Shown here: positions 1-9,577 of the stretch, one piece after another
How positions within the stretch are numbered: position 1 is the first letter of the stretch
Layout: each line of letters begins with the position of its first letter
Assembly: GCF_000378345.1 (NCBI RefSeq)
Contig: NZ_KB899548.1
Coordinates: forward strand, 62,001-126,000
Direction: 5' to 3'
Length of the DNA: 64,000 nucleotides
Origin: Hirschia maritima DSM 19733
GTDB lineage: Bacteria; Pseudomonadota; Alphaproteobacteria; Caulobacterales; Hyphomonadaceae
Program-made: the position numbers and the translations under genes
Notes under the pieces: generated by a model
The model's database searches: none
Seen by the model: only the letters and a program-made list of their open reading frames with translations
What the model was told of the DNA's origin: nothing

Positions 1-209
1 ATTTGGATTAGAAGCTTGGAAATTATGGCTTTTTTCAAAATTTCAGCACCAAAGATTTTTAATTTTCCTTTCCAATATCACAGATGTACTACCAATACCG
101 CCGTGTTGTTACATGTGTAGCATATTTGTTTTTGTTGTAAAATAGAAAATTGTGATGTTTATGCGGATAGTGTGTCGCTTTGGGTGCATGCACGCTGTAA
201 ACTCTTTGC

Positions 210-2099
210 ATGTCTACTGAGTCGGCCTTGGTGCAATCTCCACTTTCAGAAGAAATGTCTTCCCAAACAGAAGTTATGGGGGAGGCTCTGCGCGTGCTCG
301 AGCAAGTTTATGGGTATGATGCTTTTCGAGGGTTGCAGGCTGACGTGATTTCCCACGCATTGGTTGGAGAAGATGTGATTGCAATCTTGCCAACAGGAGG
401 TGGGAAGTCTCTTTGCTATCAAATACCTGCCCTTGTCCGAGAGGGGGTTGGATTGGTCGTATCGCCTTTGATCGCGCTTATGGCAGATCAGGTAGATGCA
501 TTACGTACCGCAGGTGTAAGGGCTGAGCGTCTAGATTCATCATTAGACTATGAAGATCGCATGGTTGCTTTGGATAGAGCCGTAAATGGACAAGTGGATT
601 TATTATATGTCTCTCCCGAGGGATTGATGAGCAATGGGCTTCGTGCTCGTTTGCAAACGTTGAATTTGTCTTTAATTGCTGTGGATGAAGCGCACTGTGT
701 GAGTCAGTGGGGGCATGATTTTCGGCCGGATTATCGCGCTTTAGGTGAATTAAAGGAATTGTTTCCAAATGTTCCTCGCATAGCCGTCACTGCCACTGCT
801 GACCCTCGTACGCGAACTGATATAAGAGAACAATTACAGCTGGAAAAGGCTGTAGAGCTTGTCGACAGTTTTGATCGCACAAATCTTATTCTGCATGCCG
901 AGCGTAAAGATGGAAAAGGGACAGACCGAGTTATTCAGCTTGTGAGGGCACAGGCAGGAAAATCGGGTATCGTCTATACAAGCTCTAGAGACGGAACAGA
1001 GAGACTGGCTCAGGCACTTGAGAAAGCCGGCATTCCGGCATTGGCATATCATGCAGGATTAGAGGCTAATATAAGAGAAGAGCGTCAACGTCGCTTTTTG
1101 CTAGATGATGGCTTGGTGATGTGTGCTACGGTAGCTTTCGGCATGGGCGTAGATAAACCGGATGTTCGGTTTGTGGTGCATGCAGATCCTCCAAAGTCTA
1201 TTGAAGCTTATTGGCAAGAGGTGGGCCGCGCGGGCCGTGACGGAGAAATCGCAGAAGGGTATTGCCTCTATTCTCCATCAGACATGCGGCGATTGGTGAG
1301 ATGGGCTGAACAATCCGATGCCAAGGAAGATGTACGACAGGTACAGATTCGTAAGACGAGGCAATTGTTTGGTTTTCTTGATGGCATGGCCTGCCGTCGC
1401 GCGGGCGTACGTCGGTATTTTGCTGAACAAGATGTAGAAAACTGTGGTGAATGCGATAATTGTCTAAATCCGCGTACAGAAGGATATGATGCAATTGTTT
1501 GGGCCCAGATGGCGGTTTCCGCTGTTTTAAGAATGGGGCAGCGCTTCGGACGAGGGCGGGTTATTTCCCATTTGCGCGGCGATGCAAAAGACCAAATTGA
1601 TGAAGACTTATCCAAACTAACGACATTTGGTGTGGGGTCTGAACTTGGCCCTGTTGGTTGGCGTTCGGTTATCGATCAATTGCTATTTGACGGGTATTTG
1701 GCCGAAGACGACAATGATAATCGTCCAACTTTATATGCTCCAGATAAAGAAATGACGCGTGATTTGTTCAGCGGAGATGTTTCTATTTCCATGCGGGAAG
1801 ACCCAACAAAAATCCGCAGACGTGAGAAAACAAGAACTAGCAGTACTAATATTCGAGATGGCTTGAGCCGCGAGGATATAGATTTGTTTGAAGATTTACG
1901 TGATTGGCGACGTGAACTAGCGGCGGAAACGGGCGTACCACCTTATGTGATTTTCAACGATAAAACTCTTCGTGGAATCGCAGAAGCGAAACCGATTAGC
2001 AAATATGATCTGCTGCGTGTCGCCGGAGTAGGGCAGAAAAAAGCAGAGCGCTACGTCGATGATGTGTCACGTATTGTCGAAGAAGCACTATCTACATAA
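210..2099 (+). CDS. recQ: ATP-dependent DNA helicase RecQ
   Basis: This is a 3'-5' superfamily 2 DNA helicase of recombination and fork repair, acting on chromosomal DNA. Visible motifs in order are Walker A (TGGGKS, about 62-67), the DEAH box (159-162) followed by [13 protein letters not shown], the VTAT motif III (193-196) and motif VI ([10 protein letters not shown], about 336-345). The RecQ zinc site follows (C395, C412, C415, C418), then a winged-helix region and a C-terminal HRDC domain from about residue 550. At 629 residues it has the usual RecQ length. No Shine-Dalgarno stands before the first ATG. The in-frame ATGs at codons 16 and 23 align better with the start of typical RecQ proteins, so the first 15-22 residues are uncertain. 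It appears to be a single-gene unit. Confidence 0.96.
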   Translation: MSTESALVQSPLSEEMSSQTEVMGEALRVLEQVYGYDAFRGLQADVISHALVGEDVIAILPTGGGKSLCYQIPALVREGVGLVVSPLIALMADQVDALRTAGVRAERLDSSLDYEDRMVALDRAVNGQVDLLYVSPEGLMSNGLRARLQTLNLSLIAVDEAHCVSQWGHDFRPDYRALGELKELFPNVPRIAVTATADPRTRTDIREQLQLEKAVELVDSFDRTNLILHAERKDGKGTDRVIQLVRAQAGKSGIVYTSSRDGTERLAQALEKAGIPALAYHAGLEANIREERQRRFLLDDGLVMCATVAFGMGVDKPDVRFVVHADPPKSIEAYWQEVGRAGRDGEIAEGYCLYSPSDMRRLVRWAEQSDAKEDVRQVQIRKTRQLFGFLDGMACRRAGVRRYFAEQDVENCGECDNCLNPRTEGYDAIVWAQMAVSAVLRMGQRFGRGRVISHLRGDAKDQIDEDLSKLTTFGVGSELGPVGWRSVIDQLLFDGYLAEDDNDNRPTLYAPDKEMTRDLFSGDVSISMREDPTKIRRREKTRTSSTNIRDGLSREDIDLFEDLRDWRRELAAETGVPPYVIFNDKTLRGIAEAKPISKYDLLRVAGVGQKKAERYVDDVSRIVEEALST

Positions 2100-2245
2100 T
2101 TGGATGTTTTGGAACGTTAGTTCAAAAAATATCTAATTAGAGAAACATTGTTGTGTTATTTTGCTTTACTCCTTAAGTCTTACATCTAATAGGCTGCAAT
2201 GCGGAGCAATTCGCATGTGACAAGTTAGGTGAAAGGGTATTAGCC

Positions 2246-3058
2246 ATGACCCAAATCAAAATCGATACAAAGAATATCGATATGATTGGACGGAAGATAT
2301 TTGTGAAAATATGGGAACCCGCTGAAAAAGTATGCGAGGTGCCAATTGTTTTGTTGCATGATTCATTGGGGTCAGTAGAGCAATGGCGAGATTTTCCGGC
2401 CAATCTATGCAAGCGGTTAAACCGAAAAATCATTGCGTATGACCGAGTGGGGTATGGTCGTTCGAGTGAATTGAAAGATCTGCCTTCCATCAATTTTGTG
2501 ACAAATGAAGCTGAATCAACATTTCCGGTTTTAAAAAATGCATTGAACATTCAAAATTTCATTCTATTTGGACACAGTATGGGAGGCGCGATAGCTGCTG
2601 AAATTGCTGCGCGTCATCCTAAACAATGTCGAACTTTGTTTTTAGAAGCTGCACCGGTATTTGTTGAATCAAAAACTTTGGAGGGCATTCGTGCTGCGCA
2701 AACGGTTTTTGAGGATCGCGATCAACTTGATCGGTTGAGAAAATATCATGGGGAAAAAGCGGAATGGGTTTTATCAGCTCGAACAGATATTTGGTTGTCA
2801 CCGTTTTTTAAAGATTGGAATATTTTCAATGCTTTAAAACATGTATCCTGCCCGGTTTTAGCAATTTACGGAAGCAAGGATGAATATAGTTCTGAAGCTT
2901 TTCCAGAAGAAATTTGCAAGAAAGTAGGGCGTAGAGCGGAAAAGGTTGTGCTCAAAGGAAGAGGACATTTTCCTCATCGGGAAGATGAAATCTCGGTGTT
3001 TGAAAATGTTGAAAAGTTTTTGGGCAAGACATCAGTGCGAAGACGAGTCTCTGCCTAA
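2246..3058 (+). CDS. alpha/beta hydrolase
   Basis: This is a probable cytoplasmic alpha/beta-hydrolase of 270 residues without a signal peptide. The nucleophile elbow GHSMGG places the catalytic serine at 111, with a likely acid at D212 (GSKDE) and a histidine at H241 (GRGHFPH). The oxyanion-region HDS follows a VLLH-type strand near residue 38. The substrate cannot be read from the sequence; lipolytic or esterase activity is a family-level guess. The start ATG has an AAAGGG Shine-Dalgarno about 8 nt upstream. It converges on the M48 protease gene, and a 16-bp perfect inverted repeat lies between the two stop codons. Confidence 0.88.
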   Translation: MTQIKIDTKNIDMIGRKIFVKIWEPAEKVCEVPIVLLHDSLGSVEQWRDFPANLCKRLNRKIIAYDRVGYGRSSELKDLPSINFVTNEAESTFPVLKNALNIQNFILFGHSMGGAIAAEIAARHPKQCRTLFLEAAPVFVESKTLEGIRAAQTVFEDRDQLDRLRKYHGEKAEWVLSARTDIWLSPFFKDWNIFNALKHVSCPVLAIYGSKDEYSSEAFPEEICKKVGRRAEKVVLKGRGHFPHREDEISVFENVEKFLGKTSVRRRVSA

Positions 3059-3066
3059 CCTAATAA

Positions 3067-3112
3067 AACGGTGCTCACTTCAATCGCTTAACCAACTGAA
3101 GTGAGCACCGTT
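3067..3112 (-). terminator. terminator between convergent genes (U-tract on minus strand)
   Basis: A perfect 16-bp inverted repeat (arms 3067-3082 and 3097-3112, core CGGTGCTCACTTCA) surrounds a 14-nt loop. On the minus strand the stem is followed by TTTTATTA, which suits termination of the M48 protease transcript. On the plus strand no T-run follows, so its effect on the hydrolase transcript is less certain. Confidence 0.75.
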
Positions 3113-3122
3113 CAATGCTTAT

Positions 3123-3953
3123 CTATGCATACCCTTGCTGGGAGATGTAAGATTGCATAGCGCTGATGCGGTTTGTATCAGATGGGTGTGTTGACATAAA
3201 TTCCATTGGCTTTTGGCCAGAACTTTTCGTCATTGTTTCCCAGAAACGTACAGCCTCATTTGCTTGATAATCTGCACCAACCATGAAGTCAGCCCCTAGG
3301 CGGTCAGCTTCGTATTCGTGCTTGCGAGAATATGGCAATATAAGGCCAAAAGTGACACCAGCACCTAGAATACCTGCGATTAAAGCACTGTTTTCAACGT
3401 CGCCAGCTTCAAGTGCTACATTGGCAAGAGCCAATCCACCTTGAGCGGCCATTTGTTGAGAATAACGCTCTGCTGAGTGTTTCCCTACGACGTGACCAGC
3501 TTCGTGGCCCATGACTGTTGCAACTTGATCATCATTGTCCATGATGTCGAGCAGTCCAGTGTAGAAGCCAACCTTACCGCCGGGCATAACCCAAGCGTTT
3601 ACAGTTGGGTCGTCAAATACAGCAAATTCCCAATTGTTTTGAGTTAGGTTTTGACCTGGAAAACGTCTGTCTGCCGACTGAACAATTTTGTCACCGACTC
3701 TTTCTACGCGGCGACGTAGGGATGAATCAGTTGTTTGCTTGTTTTGTTGAAGTGCACTTGTCCAAGATTGAGCAGCTAATTGAGCTAATTGTCCATCTGA
3801 AACGAGAAGCAATTGACTACGACCAAGCGCTTCATTGGTTGCACACCCTGATGCAGCAGCACCTGAAAATGCAACAACGGAACCTGATGCCAAGCCGTTG
3901 ATTAGGTCACGACGAGACATTGTAACGGTTGGGCGATTGTTTGTTTTTTCCAT
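3123..3953 (-). CDS. M48 family zinc metalloprotease, lipoprotein-like
   Basis: This is a predicted envelope protease of the M48 (BepA/LoiP-like) group. The zinc motif HEAGH lies at 150-154 and the downstream EYEAD (213-217) supplies the third ligand. The N-terminus reads MSRRDLINGL followed by a hydrophobic stretch ending in ASGC (Cys37), so it carries a lipobox with an RR pair before it. Inner-face outer-membrane anchoring in the periplasm is inferred, with protein quality control as the family role. The start ATG has a strong GGAGGGG Shine-Dalgarno. No TPR tail is seen, so this is the short M48 form. It stands alone, convergent with the upstream hydrolase. Confidence 0.93.
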   Translation of the reverse strand: MEKTNNRPTVTMSRRDLINGLASGSVVAFSGAAASGCATNEALGRSQLLLVSDGQLAQLAAQSWTSALQQNKQTTDSSLRRRVERVGDKIVQSADRRFPGQNLTQNNWEFAVFDDPTVNAWVMPGGKVGFYTGLLDIMDNDDQVATVMGHEAGHVVGKHSAERYSQQMAAQGGLALANVALEAGDVENSALIAGILGAGVTFGLILPYSRKHEYEADRLGADFMVGADYQANEAVRFWETMTKSSGQKPMEFMSTHPSDTNRISAMQSYISQQGYA

Positions 3954-4080
3954 AACTTCCCCTCCAGAGGTTTAACCTTCGTGCTGCATTTTATAGTTAA
4001 CTAATTGATAAAGCCAGACTACGCCCTGCTAAAAATTGCAGAGACTAACAAAAACTGAAGTGTTGCTGCCCTAAAAACGA

Positions 4081-6021
4081 CTATGAACCTATCGGTTTCC
4101 CAGTATTGTTGCGTATAGCAATGACACTTGGTCGAGGAGGAGTGGATGCTTCAAAATCTGGCCATCTCGTCGCTGGATTTTCAAAAGTTGCATCATCTTC
4201 ATCACCTGGATGTTGAACAGCTAAAAACAGTGTTTTTCTATCTGGTGTAAATTGGGGGCCACACATTTCAGCGCCAACCGGAGTGCGGAAGAAAGCTCTA
4301 CTTGTTCCCCGGCGTGGACCTTGTGTCTCCACAGCCCATAGCCCGTCCGCTGCGCCAGTTTTATTGTTGCCATCAGTGGAGACCCATAATCGACCAGAAG
4401 GATCTATTGCGCAATTATCAGGGCTCCCAAACCATCCATCAGGGCTCGTTAATGGATTCCAAGTACTTCCGTGTGCAGGGCTTGATGGATCACCACACTT
4501 GATCAGAATTTCCCATTTTGATTTCGTCGAGGTAAAATCACCGTCGGGTTCTGTAATTTCTATGATGTGCCCAAATTGGTTGTCAGCGCGAGGGTTTGCG
4601 GCATTTACTTGGCTATCTACACGCTTGTGGTTGTTCGTAAGCATGACGAAAACTTTACCACTATTTGGGTCTGGTTCTACATCCTCGGGACGATCCATTG
4701 GTGTTGCTTCCAATAAATCGGCGGCGCGGCGCGTTTCAATCAGGACATCAGCCTGAGAGGCAAAACCGTTTTCTTCTGTTAGGGGACCAGTGCCATAAAT
4801 TAGTGGCATCCACTCAACAGAGCCATCTTCATCAAAACGAGCAACATACAACACCCCAGAATCGAGCAAGTTGAAATTTGCAGCCTTATTGCTGGCGTCA
4901 TACGCTTTATCGGATACAAATTTGTACACATAATCAAAGCGTTGATCATCACCCATATATACAACGACGCGGCCATTCGGCGCGATTATGTTTTCAGCAC
5001 CTTCGTGTTTGAAGCGGCCAAGTGCGGTACGTTTTTTAGGCTTGGAAGTTGGGTCAAATGGGTTTACTTCTACAATCCATCCAAAGCGGTTTGGTTCATT
5101 TGGTTCTTTGGAGACATCATATCTGTCGATGAATTTTCCCCACTGATACCATCCTCCAGGTACACCATAGCGTTTGTGATTTTGAGATTCGGAATGCTCT
5201 TCTGGGAGTTGCCCAAGGAAATTACCATTGAAATTTTCTTCGGACATCAACCAAGTGCCCCATGGTGTGATGCCTCCCGCGCAATTATTCATAGTACCCG
5301 CAACGAGGCGACCTTTTGGGTCTTCGTTCGTTTTAAGGCGGGCTGAACCAGCTGCTGGACCTGTGATTTCCATCGGAGTTTTATGCGCAGTAATGCGTCG
5401 ATTAAATTTCGAATTGCGGTCTACATGCCATTGTCCGTCTTGTTCGGAAATTTCAACAACACTTCCACCATGTCCAGCTAATTCTATCTCACATAGTTCT
5501 TTTGTCATGCTGTCGGGATAATTCCCAGCTACGTTAGGAAGCATAAGGTTTGTGGAGGTGTACTCGTGATTTACACACAATAGACCGCGATTAGATTCAT
5601 TTTGCTCGGGTTTGATCGGTATGTAACCCAGATAATCATTATTATAGCCAAACTGTTTTAGCTGTGCTTGTTCAGACTGATTGTGAGGATCAAATTCAGG
5701 GCTGTCGGGGAATAGAGCATCTCCCCACTTCAAAAGAATGTCACCGGTGTAACCGCTTGGAAGATGGTGCGTACTATCTGACCCGCGTGAAATTTCTTCA
5801 AATGTGAATAGGGGAGCGTTTAAATTCTCTGCTTTAGAAATATCTGTTACCGATTGAGATCCCTCAGTAGACGCACATGCCGCTGCTGAAAGAGCGGTTA
5901 GCGTTGTTAAGCCACTTAAAAATCCTCTACGGCTGAGTCTCGCATTCACAATGTCAGATATGGTTGCAACACCGTTGGATACTCTCGGGTTGGATGTGGT
6001 GTTTTCTGAATCATCAATCAT
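4081..6021 (-). CDS. phoX: PhoX family alkaline phosphatase (DUF839), Tat substrate
   Basis: This is a periplasmic phosphatase of the PhoX family, which uses calcium and iron to release phosphate from organic esters. The N-terminal twin-arginine signal reads LSRRGFLSGLTTL (RR at 31-32), followed by an alanine-rich h-region. The PhoX-type motifs NCAGGITPWGTW and NHEYT are present, and 646 residues is normal for the family. The start chosen is the ATG at 6021, which has GAGG nine bases upstream; an upstream TTG would add 26 residues with no such signal. A Pho-box-like sequence lies about 85 bp before this ATG. It is divergent from a PhoA-type phosphatase, so both genes probably answer phosphate starvation. 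Confidence 0.92.
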   Translation of the reverse strand: MIDDSENTTSNPRVSNGVATISDIVNARLSRRGFLSGLTTLTALSAAACASTEGSQSVTDISKAENLNAPLFTFEEISRGSDSTHHLPSGYTGDILLKWGDALFPDSPEFDPHNQSEQAQLKQFGYNNDYLGYIPIKPEQNESNRGLLCVNHEYTSTNLMLPNVAGNYPDSMTKELCEIELAGHGGSVVEISEQDGQWHVDRNSKFNRRITAHKTPMEITGPAAGSARLKTNEDPKGRLVAGTMNNCAGGITPWGTWLMSEENFNGNFLGQLPEEHSESQNHKRYGVPGGWYQWGKFIDRYDVSKEPNEPNRFGWIVEVNPFDPTSKPKKRTALGRFKHEGAENIIAPNGRVVVYMGDDQRFDYVYKFVSDKAYDASNKAANFNLLDSGVLYVARFDEDGSVEWMPLIYGTGPLTEENGFASQADVLIETRRAADLLEATPMDRPEDVEPDPNSGKVFVMLTNNHKRVDSQVNAANPRADNQFGHIIEITEPDGDFTSTKSKWEILIKCGDPSSPAHGSTWNPLTSPDGWFGSPDNCAIDPSGRLWVSTDGNNKTGAADGLWAVETQGPRRGTSRAFFRTPVGAEMCGPQFTPDRKTLFLAVQHPGDEDDATFENPATRWPDFEASTPPRPSVIAIRNNTGKPIGS

Positions 6022-6105
6022 TGTAACTGCCTCAGATTGGAATAGGGTTGAATCACTACAAGCTACTGGGTTGTTTGCTTGTTTTAGCAGTTTTAGCAAT
6101 GAAGT

Positions 6106-6123
6106 GTTACAGTATAACGTCAG
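6106..6123 (-). promoter_or_regulatory. Pho-box-like PhoB site facing phoX
   Basis: Read on the minus strand, CTGACGTTATACTGTAAC has the 7-4-7 layout of the PhoB consensus CTGTCAT-N4-CTGTCAY and matches about 13 of 18 positions. It lies about 85 bp before the phoX ATG. A weak minus-10-like TGCTAAAAC follows about 10 bases downstream, as expected when a Pho box replaces the minus-35 element. The call rests on sequence resemblance plus the identity of the flanking gene. Confidence 0.45.
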
Positions 6124-6187
6124 GTGTTTGCTTTATTTCAATAAAAGCGAATAAAGTGATATAATTTTTGTGTTTATTGCGATGAAA

Positions 6188-6205
6188 CTGACGTAAATCT
6201 CCGAT
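6188..6205 (+). promoter_or_regulatory. Pho-box-like PhoB site facing the PhoA-type gene
   Basis: CTGACGTAAATCTCCGAT matches about 13 of 18 positions of the PhoB consensus, including the AAAT spacer. It lies 46 bp before the ATG of the PhoA-type phosphatase gene. The second half-site is weak. A TATAAT at 6160-6165 lies upstream of it rather than downstream, so the exact promoter is unclear. Confidence 0.35.
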
Positions 6206-6251
6206 AGATGTGGGACCGATGTAAAGGTATTCGGTTGTTGGAGAGTGTGTG

Positions 6252-7829
6252 ATGTTGAATTCAGTCCTTTTTAGAGCATTGGTAGGTGCAACAGCATTGT
6301 TGGGAACGGCGGGGTGTGCACACTTTCAGCCTATGTTTGAAACCGACTCAGCTGTAGAAAATGTTGTTGTTCAGTATACTCGTGACGCAATAAAACCTGC
6401 TCAAGCGAATGATTCATATTATCTCTCAGCCGCAGAAGCGATTTCGGATAAACAGAGCCTACGAGAAACAAAACAGGCAAAGAATTTTATACTATTCGTA
6501 GGCGATGGTATGAGTATTTCAACGATTACTGCTGCACGTATTTATGCGGGCCAACAAGCTGGCGTTGATGGTGAAAGTTATAAGCTCGCAATGGATACGT
6601 TGCCATGGTCTGCGCTTTCAAAAACTTACTCTCACGATGCTCAAATCCCTGATTCAGCTGCAACAGCTACCGCTATGACAACAGGAATTAAGGTTCCTGC
6701 GCGTACTCTGGGAATTTCTCAAGAAGCAATTTATAGCAATTGTGCATCTATTGAAGGCAATGGAACAAATTCGCTTTGGGAGCTGGCTGAAGCACAAGGC
6801 CTAGCGACTGGTGTGATATCCACAGCAAGGATTACGCACGCTACTCCAGCATCAACTTATGCCGAATCTGCTTCGCGTAATTGGGAAGATGATACTGAAA
6901 TAGATGATGATGGTAGTGACTGTGCAGATATCGCTCGCCAGCTAATTGAGTGGGATCATGGGGATGGTTTTGAAATTGTGCTTGGTGGTGGTCGTCGTCA
7001 TTTGTTGCCCGTGACTAAGCAAGATCCTGAATATGCTGATAAAGCTGGACGCCGAACAGATGATCGTAATTTGATTGAAGAGTGGACAGCAAAATCTTCA
7101 AATCATGAATTTGTATTTGATCAAGCTGGTTTTGAAGCAGTTGATTTCACGTCTGATCGCAGAGTTCTAGGGTTGTTTGAACCATCTCACATGCAATATG
7201 AGCTTGATCGAGCGGATGATGAAGCTGGTGAACCAAGCCTTGCAGAGATGACTGAGGCTGCAATTACGCGCCTAAGTCAGGATGAAGACGGTTTTGTGTT
7301 GATGGTAGAAGGCGGTCGCGTTGATCATGCTCATCATGGTGGGAATGCTGCACGCGCACTTGGAGATGCAGTAGCGCTGGACAGGGCCGTCGCTAAAGCA
7401 TTGGAGATGACATCTGCAGATGAGACGCTCATCATGGTGACAGCTGACCATGCTCACACAATGACGATCGCAGGATATTCCGCGCGGAATAACCCGATAC
7501 TCGGGCTATCCTCCATGGGTTTCACACCCAATAAAGCCGCCGATGGAAAGCCGTACACAACACTTGGATACATAAATGGTCCAGGAGCAATTTGCGGTGA
7601 AGGTGAGGGAGATGCTGAAGGCATTTGTGCTCGTTCTGATCTGACAAAACGTGATACTTTGGACAAAGATTTCCAGCAGCAAGCTGCTATACCGATGGCG
7701 TCCGAGACGCATGGCGGTGAAGATGTTGCGCTAATGGCAAGTGGTCCGGGTGCAAATCTTGTCTCAGGCGTCATGGAGCAGAATGAAATCTTTCACGTTG
7801 CTGGTCAGAGCCTTGGTTTAATTCAATAG
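6252..7829 (+). CDS. PhoA-type alkaline phosphatase, putative lipoprotein
   Basis: This is an alkaline phosphatase of the PhoA superfamily acting outside the inner membrane. The first metal ligand sits in FVGDGMS (D85). The catalytic serine is in PDSAATATAM (S135), and the metal-site motifs TADHAHT and ETHGGED lie in the C-terminal half. The signal sequence ends in GTAGC, so Cys22 is probably lipidated. The ATG at 6252 is chosen because GGAG stands eight bases before it; a GTG one codon upstream is possible. At 525 residues it is slightly longer than E. coli PhoA. It is divergent from phoX, with a Pho-box-like site between, which points to PhoB-controlled phosphate scavenging. Confidence 0.92.
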   Translation: MLNSVLFRALVGATALLGTAGCAHFQPMFETDSAVENVVVQYTRDAIKPAQANDSYYLSAAEAISDKQSLRETKQAKNFILFVGDGMSISTITAARIYAGQQAGVDGESYKLAMDTLPWSALSKTYSHDAQIPDSAATATAMTTGIKVPARTLGISQEAIYSNCASIEGNGTNSLWELAEAQGLATGVISTARITHATPASTYAESASRNWEDDTEIDDDGSDCADIARQLIEWDHGDGFEIVLGGGRRHLLPVTKQDPEYADKAGRRTDDRNLIEEWTAKSSNHEFVFDQAGFEAVDFTSDRRVLGLFEPSHMQYELDRADDEAGEPSLAEMTEAAITRLSQDEDGFVLMVEGGRVDHAHHGGNAARALGDAVALDRAVAKALEMTSADETLIMVTADHAHTMTIAGYSARNNPILGLSSMGFTPNKAADGKPYTTLGYINGPGAICGEGEGDAEGICARSDLTKRDTLDKDFQQQAAIPMASETHGGEDVALMASGPGANLVSGVMEQNEIFHVAGQSLGLIQ

Positions 7830-7954
7830 CAAGATCAATATTTATACGAAAACAATAAAGCTGCTCGAGGTGTTTAACTCAAATCCAGTTGATGATTGTG
7901 TCCAGTTTTAAATGCATTAAGCTCGAACAAAGTCTCTGACACTGGGAGAAAGCA

Positions 7955-8623
7955 ATGTTTGAACTTGCATATTGGCAGCGTGCAGTGCGTGATCCAATTA
8001 TTTTGAGCGGGATGATTGTTGACTTTCTGCCATTGTTTGCAGTGCTCTCGTTTGGTTGGGGCGCTTTTGAGCTTGTGTTTCTTTATTGGATTGAAAATTT
8101 AATCCTGGGTGTCGTTACATTAGTTCGAATTTTGATGTCAGGCTTAGGAAAAGGGCAGGTTACATCAACCTTGAGAGCTGTTTTTACAGGGACGTTTTTT
8201 ACAGTTCACTATGGAGGTTTTTGTCTTGCTCACGGCATAGCTCTTGTTTCTATGTTAGGAAGTCCTTCCTCCGAAGGGCTCACGAATGCAGGAATTGAAG
8301 CAACGATGTCCAGTCACAGTTTTGTGGGGTTGCCGGTCATTTTGGGTGCCATCATAGTGTGGCAGTTCTACATAAATGTATTTGAATTTGTTAGACGTGA
8401 AGAGTATTTGGAAGCAGATGCTCAAAAGGAAATGTTTGCTCCATATGGTAGGATCATCGTGCTACATCTAGGTGTTTTTGCCGGTGCATTTGCAATGGCA
8501 AAATATGGTGAGCCTATGATGGGTGTATTGGCGCTTATTTTGTTTCGTGTCGTAATTGGAATTGTAGTGAACAGCTTTCTGCGTAACAGAAGGTCACGCA
8601 AGAACGTTGAACAATTTAATTAA
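7955..8623 (+). CDS. DUF6498-like integral membrane protein
   Basis: This 222-residue polytopic membrane protein has an N-terminal stretch WGAFELVFLYWIENLILG that resembles the DUF6498 family from memory. About five or six hydrophobic segments are visible, with a basic C-terminal tail (RNRRSRKN). No catalytic motif is recognised and the function is unknown. A GGGAG Shine-Dalgarno precedes the ATG. Its stop codon is separated from the convergent receiver-domain gene by a single base, and no terminator hairpin was seen there. Confidence 0.8.
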   Translation: MFELAYWQRAVRDPIILSGMIVDFLPLFAVLSFGWGAFELVFLYWIENLILGVVTLVRILMSGLGKGQVTSTLRAVFTGTFFTVHYGGFCLAHGIALVSMLGSPSSEGLTNAGIEATMSSHSFVGLPVILGAIIVWQFYINVFEFVRREEYLEADAQKEMFAPYGRIIVLHLGVFAGAFAMAKYGEPMMGVLALILFRVVIGIVVNSFLRNRRSRKNVEQFN

Positions 8624-8624
8624 T

Positions 8625-9560
8625 TTAAGCGCCAGCCACGCCACGCACATCTGCTTCCACGGAGTGTATTTTCTTGGTGACCAATCGGTTGAGGTCTTTC
8701 ACCAAAGATTGTCTGTGAGCTACATTTGATTTTGGAATATCCATAACAACTGCAATGGCTTCAAAATGCCTGAGAATAACTTTTGCATCGTAATAGGGGG
8801 TCATCCCTACGCCTTCGATATAGCGCTGCGCTGAACGCCAAACTTCAGAGACTGTTTTATCACCAAATAGATCGATTTCTTTGGATTGCGAAGACAGTAA
8901 TTTGTAAAGTCCGCGCACAATGCCTTTGGTGTCTGTGGCATCTCGTAGAGCATATCCAGAGAGTTGCGCTACGATGGCACGCAGTTTATCTACCTGGTCT
9001 GATGACGCTTCTTCTATCGCACCGATTGGCGGTTCATCGGTCAAGCGTCTCCATGGTCCACCGAAGTCTGAATCAGTTTTTCGCCGACGACAAGGACCGA
9101 TGTAGTGACGACTATCAATGAACTTTCTTGGACGAAGAACGACTTCTTCAATACGCGATTTTAATGCGCGCACGGATACAGGTTTTAACAAGAATTCATT
9201 TATCCCAGCTTGTCTTGCGGCAATTAACTGATCTCTTGCGACTGAAGAAGCCAATAGGATAACGGGGATATCTCGGGGGATGTTTTTTTCGCTCCGCCGA
9301 ATCGAACGCGTGAATTCTAAACCAGACACTCTGCCTGCTTCCCAATCTGTTATGACGATATTGGGACGAAAACTCAGGCAAATATCATTGGCTTCATCTG
9401 TTGATGAAGTAGAGCTCAGTTCGCCGACATTCAATCGTCTCAAGGCATCGGCAACGATACCGCGCATATAGGAGTTAGGGTCTACAACCAATACCTTTAA
9501 CGCTCTTGTATCCGCTATAGACAAAGAGCGTTTTTGAGGAGGAGAAGATTTTTCAGTCAA
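8625..9560 (-). CDS. receiver-domain protein (CheY-like) with YIGPCRRRK motif
   Basis: This is a response-regulator-type protein of 311 residues. Residues 20-145 form a CheY-like receiver with the phosphoacceptor D72 in VITDWEAG, S105/S106 in LLASS and the conserved lysine K126 in FLLKP; only one acid (D27) of the usual acidic pair is present. It is followed by FIDSRHYIGPCRRRK and then a helical C-terminal region (about 190-300) with no recognised DNA-binding or enzymatic domain. The start is a TTG preceded by AAGAGGA ten bases upstream, and an in-frame stop lies just before it. It follows its paralogue by 17 bases and is probably cotranscribed. A signalling role is inferred; the partner kinase is not in the window. 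Confidence 0.87.
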   Translation of the reverse strand: MTEKSSPPQKRSLSIADTRALKVLVVDPNSYMRGIVADALRRLNVGELSSTSSTDEANDICLSFRPNIVITDWEAGRVSGLEFTRSIRRSEKNIPRDIPVILLASSVARDQLIAARQAGINEFLLKPVSVRALKSRIEEVVLRPRKFIDSRHYIGPCRRRKTDSDFGGPWRRLTDEPPIGAIEEASSDQVDKLRAIVAQLSGYALRDATDTKGIVRGLYKLLSSQSKEIDLFGDKTVSEVWRSAQRYIEGVGMTPYYDAKVILRHFEAIAVVMDIPKSNVAHRQSLVKDLNRLVTKKIHSVEADVRGVAGA

Positions 9561-9577
9561 ATCGTATCATCCTCTTA

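Noticed and set aside
1-209. Possible gene fragment at the left edge
   Set aside because: No frame of coding character ends here; it looks like ordinary intergenic DNA upstream of recQ.
478-1615. Reading frames of about 70-115 codons on the minus strand inside recQ
   Set aside because: They are opposite-strand shadows of a clearly coding helicase gene, with no domain, Shine-Dalgarno or signal.
2105-2140. Weak hairpin after recQ followed by A/T-rich sequence
   Set aside because: The stem is short and needs a bulge; it is not convincing as a terminator.
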